Assembly (NCBI GenBank): GCA_014804285.1
Contig: JAAVAA010000073.1
Location: 23,906 to 29,530, forward strand
Direction of reading: 5' to 3'
Length of the DNA stretch: 5,625 nucleotides
Source of the DNA: Lachnospiraceae bacterium
GTDB taxonomy: Bacteria; Bacillota; Clostridia; Lachnospirales; Lachnospiraceae
In this document: in pieces, positions 4,891 to 5,625 of the stretch
How the letters are laid out: each line of letters opens with the position of its first letter
Numbering within the stretch: position 1 is the first letter of the stretch
The notes under the pieces: generated by a model
The model's database searches: none
What the model was told of the DNA's origin: nothing
The model's input: the letters and a program-made list of their open reading frames with translations, nothing else
Program-made: the position numbers and the translations under genes

Positions 4891-5625
4891 CTATAATAAA
4901 AATTTGAGCTTTTCTTTTTCACAAGTAAGAGTGATGGAACTGCTCTTTTGACTTACCTCTCCGTCGGTATGAACCCACAGTGGTGAAGAGGTTTCTAAAT
5001 GTATTTTGGAAGCGGCATAACGGTCGATTCCCTGAAAACGGAAGTGCTTACCCTTAAAAGCTGTGGGCAGAGCCAGAATAACCAGCCATTTTGGAATATT
5101 GCCGACAGCACAAATATCAAGCATGCCATCCTGATAATCGGCATCCGGACAGAATTTAAAACCGCCGCCTTCGTATTGATGATTCATACATGCCACGAAT
5201 AAAAATTTGGACATATGAATCGTCCGATCATCATCTAAGGTAAAATCGCAGGTGATTTTCTTTGCTTTGATCAGCTGCTTGAGAGCAATGATCAGATAAG
5301 TAAGCTTCCCAAGACCTATTTTATTCAGAGCCTTCTTAAATTTAGAAGTAAGAGCTTCTTCACATACAGCAGCATCGAACCCAATACCGCTGCTGACAAT
5401 GAAATATCTCTGACCTGCGCTCTCTTCATTTGAAGAAGTCGAAGTCTGCTCTCCTGTCTGATGATACACCAGCCGTCCGATATCCATGGGTACAGGCTCC
5501 CGGCAGGATAAAATGCGTTCAAGAGCTGCATTGGGATCAGAAGGGATCTTTAAATCCCTTGCAAGATCATTGCTGGAGCCGGTAGGGATGTATCCGACTT
5601 CTACCCGGTCGAAATCACGGATGCC
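4891..5625 (-). CDS. Lipid kinase of the diacylglycerol kinase / YegS family, N-terminus cut by window edge
   Basis: The frame is open on the minus strand from the right edge to a TAG at 4893-4891, giving the C-terminal 244 residues. The family transfers the ATP gamma-phosphate to a lipid hydroxyl, typically diacylglycerol, making phosphatidate at the inner membrane face. The fragment opens inside the nucleotide-binding domain with YIPTGSSNDLARDL (12-25), the family's P-x-G-[ST]-x-N-D-x-A-R signature. The C-terminal beta domain shows GIGFDAA (80-86), EGGGFKFCPDA (152-162), DGMLD (166-170) and HTDGE (219-223); the Asp of DGE is the proposed catalytic base in S. aureus DgkB. The missing part should hold the N-terminal Rossmann half and the GGDGT loop. 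A Met at 5487-5485 is internal, not a start. A Ser/Thr/Glu-rich insert (about 56-71) lies between DIGRL and YFIV. The PAP2 gene follows after 17 bases. Substrate (diacylglycerol, undecaprenol or a long-chain base) is not settled, so no symbol is given. Confidence 0.9.
   Translation of the reverse strand, partial: GIRDFDRVEVGYIPTGSSNDLARDLKIPSDPNAALERILSCREPVPMDIGRLVYHQTGEQTSTSSNEESAGQRYFIVSSGIGFDAAVCEEALTSKFKKALNKIGLGKLTYLIIALKQLIKAKKITCDFTLDDDRTIHMSKFLFVACMNHQYEGGGFKFCPDADYQDGMLDICAVGNIPKWLVILALPTAFKGKHFRFQGIDRYAASKIHLETSSPLWVHTDGEVSQKSSSITLTCEKEKLKFLL

Noticed and set aside
5485..5487. Met at this point as start of the lipid kinase
   Set aside because: The frame continues 46 codons to the window edge and encodes the family signature PTGSSNDLAR, so this Met is internal.

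Overview
The window reads as ordinary chromosomal DNA from a low-to-moderate GC Firmicute, most likely a clostridium of the Lachnospiraceae type. The reasons are strong AGGAGG-like ribosome binding sites, tightly packed same-strand genes, and the protein families present: a eukaryote-like cN-I 5'-nucleotidase, a clostridial-style MutY, a family 2 glycosyltransferase, a PAP2 protein and a YegS/DgkB-type lipid kinase. The family and genus assignment is inference from protein flavour, not a measured match. I see no tRNA, rRNA, CRISPR array, insertion sequence, phage gene or attachment site.

Layout. The left two thirds is transcribed rightwards. It holds the end of a small unrecognised acidic protein (to 203), a cytosolic 5'-nucleotidase of the HAD fold (272-1204), a 575-residue SfsA-MutY fusion (1252-2979), and a family 2 glycosyltransferase (3053-4078) with its own plausible sigma-A promoter. 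The right third is transcribed leftwards: a lipid kinase of the diacylglycerol kinase family that runs off the right edge (4891-5625), followed 17 bases later by a small membrane PAP2-superfamily protein (4199-4873). The two transcription units converge on a 120-bp gap holding a very GC-rich, nearly perfect palindrome with A and T flanks that should terminate both.

How the genes may work together. The 5'-nucleotidase and the fusion protein are almost contiguous. They could form a nucleotide-metabolism and DNA-repair unit: AMP/dNMP dephosphorylation next to removal of adenine mispaired with 8-oxoguanine. The kinase and PAP2 protein form a second pair around phosphorylated lipids, one adding and the other removing or transferring a phosphate head group.

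The most notable item is the SfsA-MutY fusion. A full-length SfsA PD-(D/E)XK nuclease-like domain is joined without a linker to a complete MutY with catalytic Glu and Asp, iron-sulphur ligands and the C-terminal 8-oxoG-reading domain. It gives SfsA, whose role is poorly understood, a direct physical link to base-excision repair. I cannot say from sequence alone how widespread the fusion is. I found no evidence for a wholly new multi-gene system.
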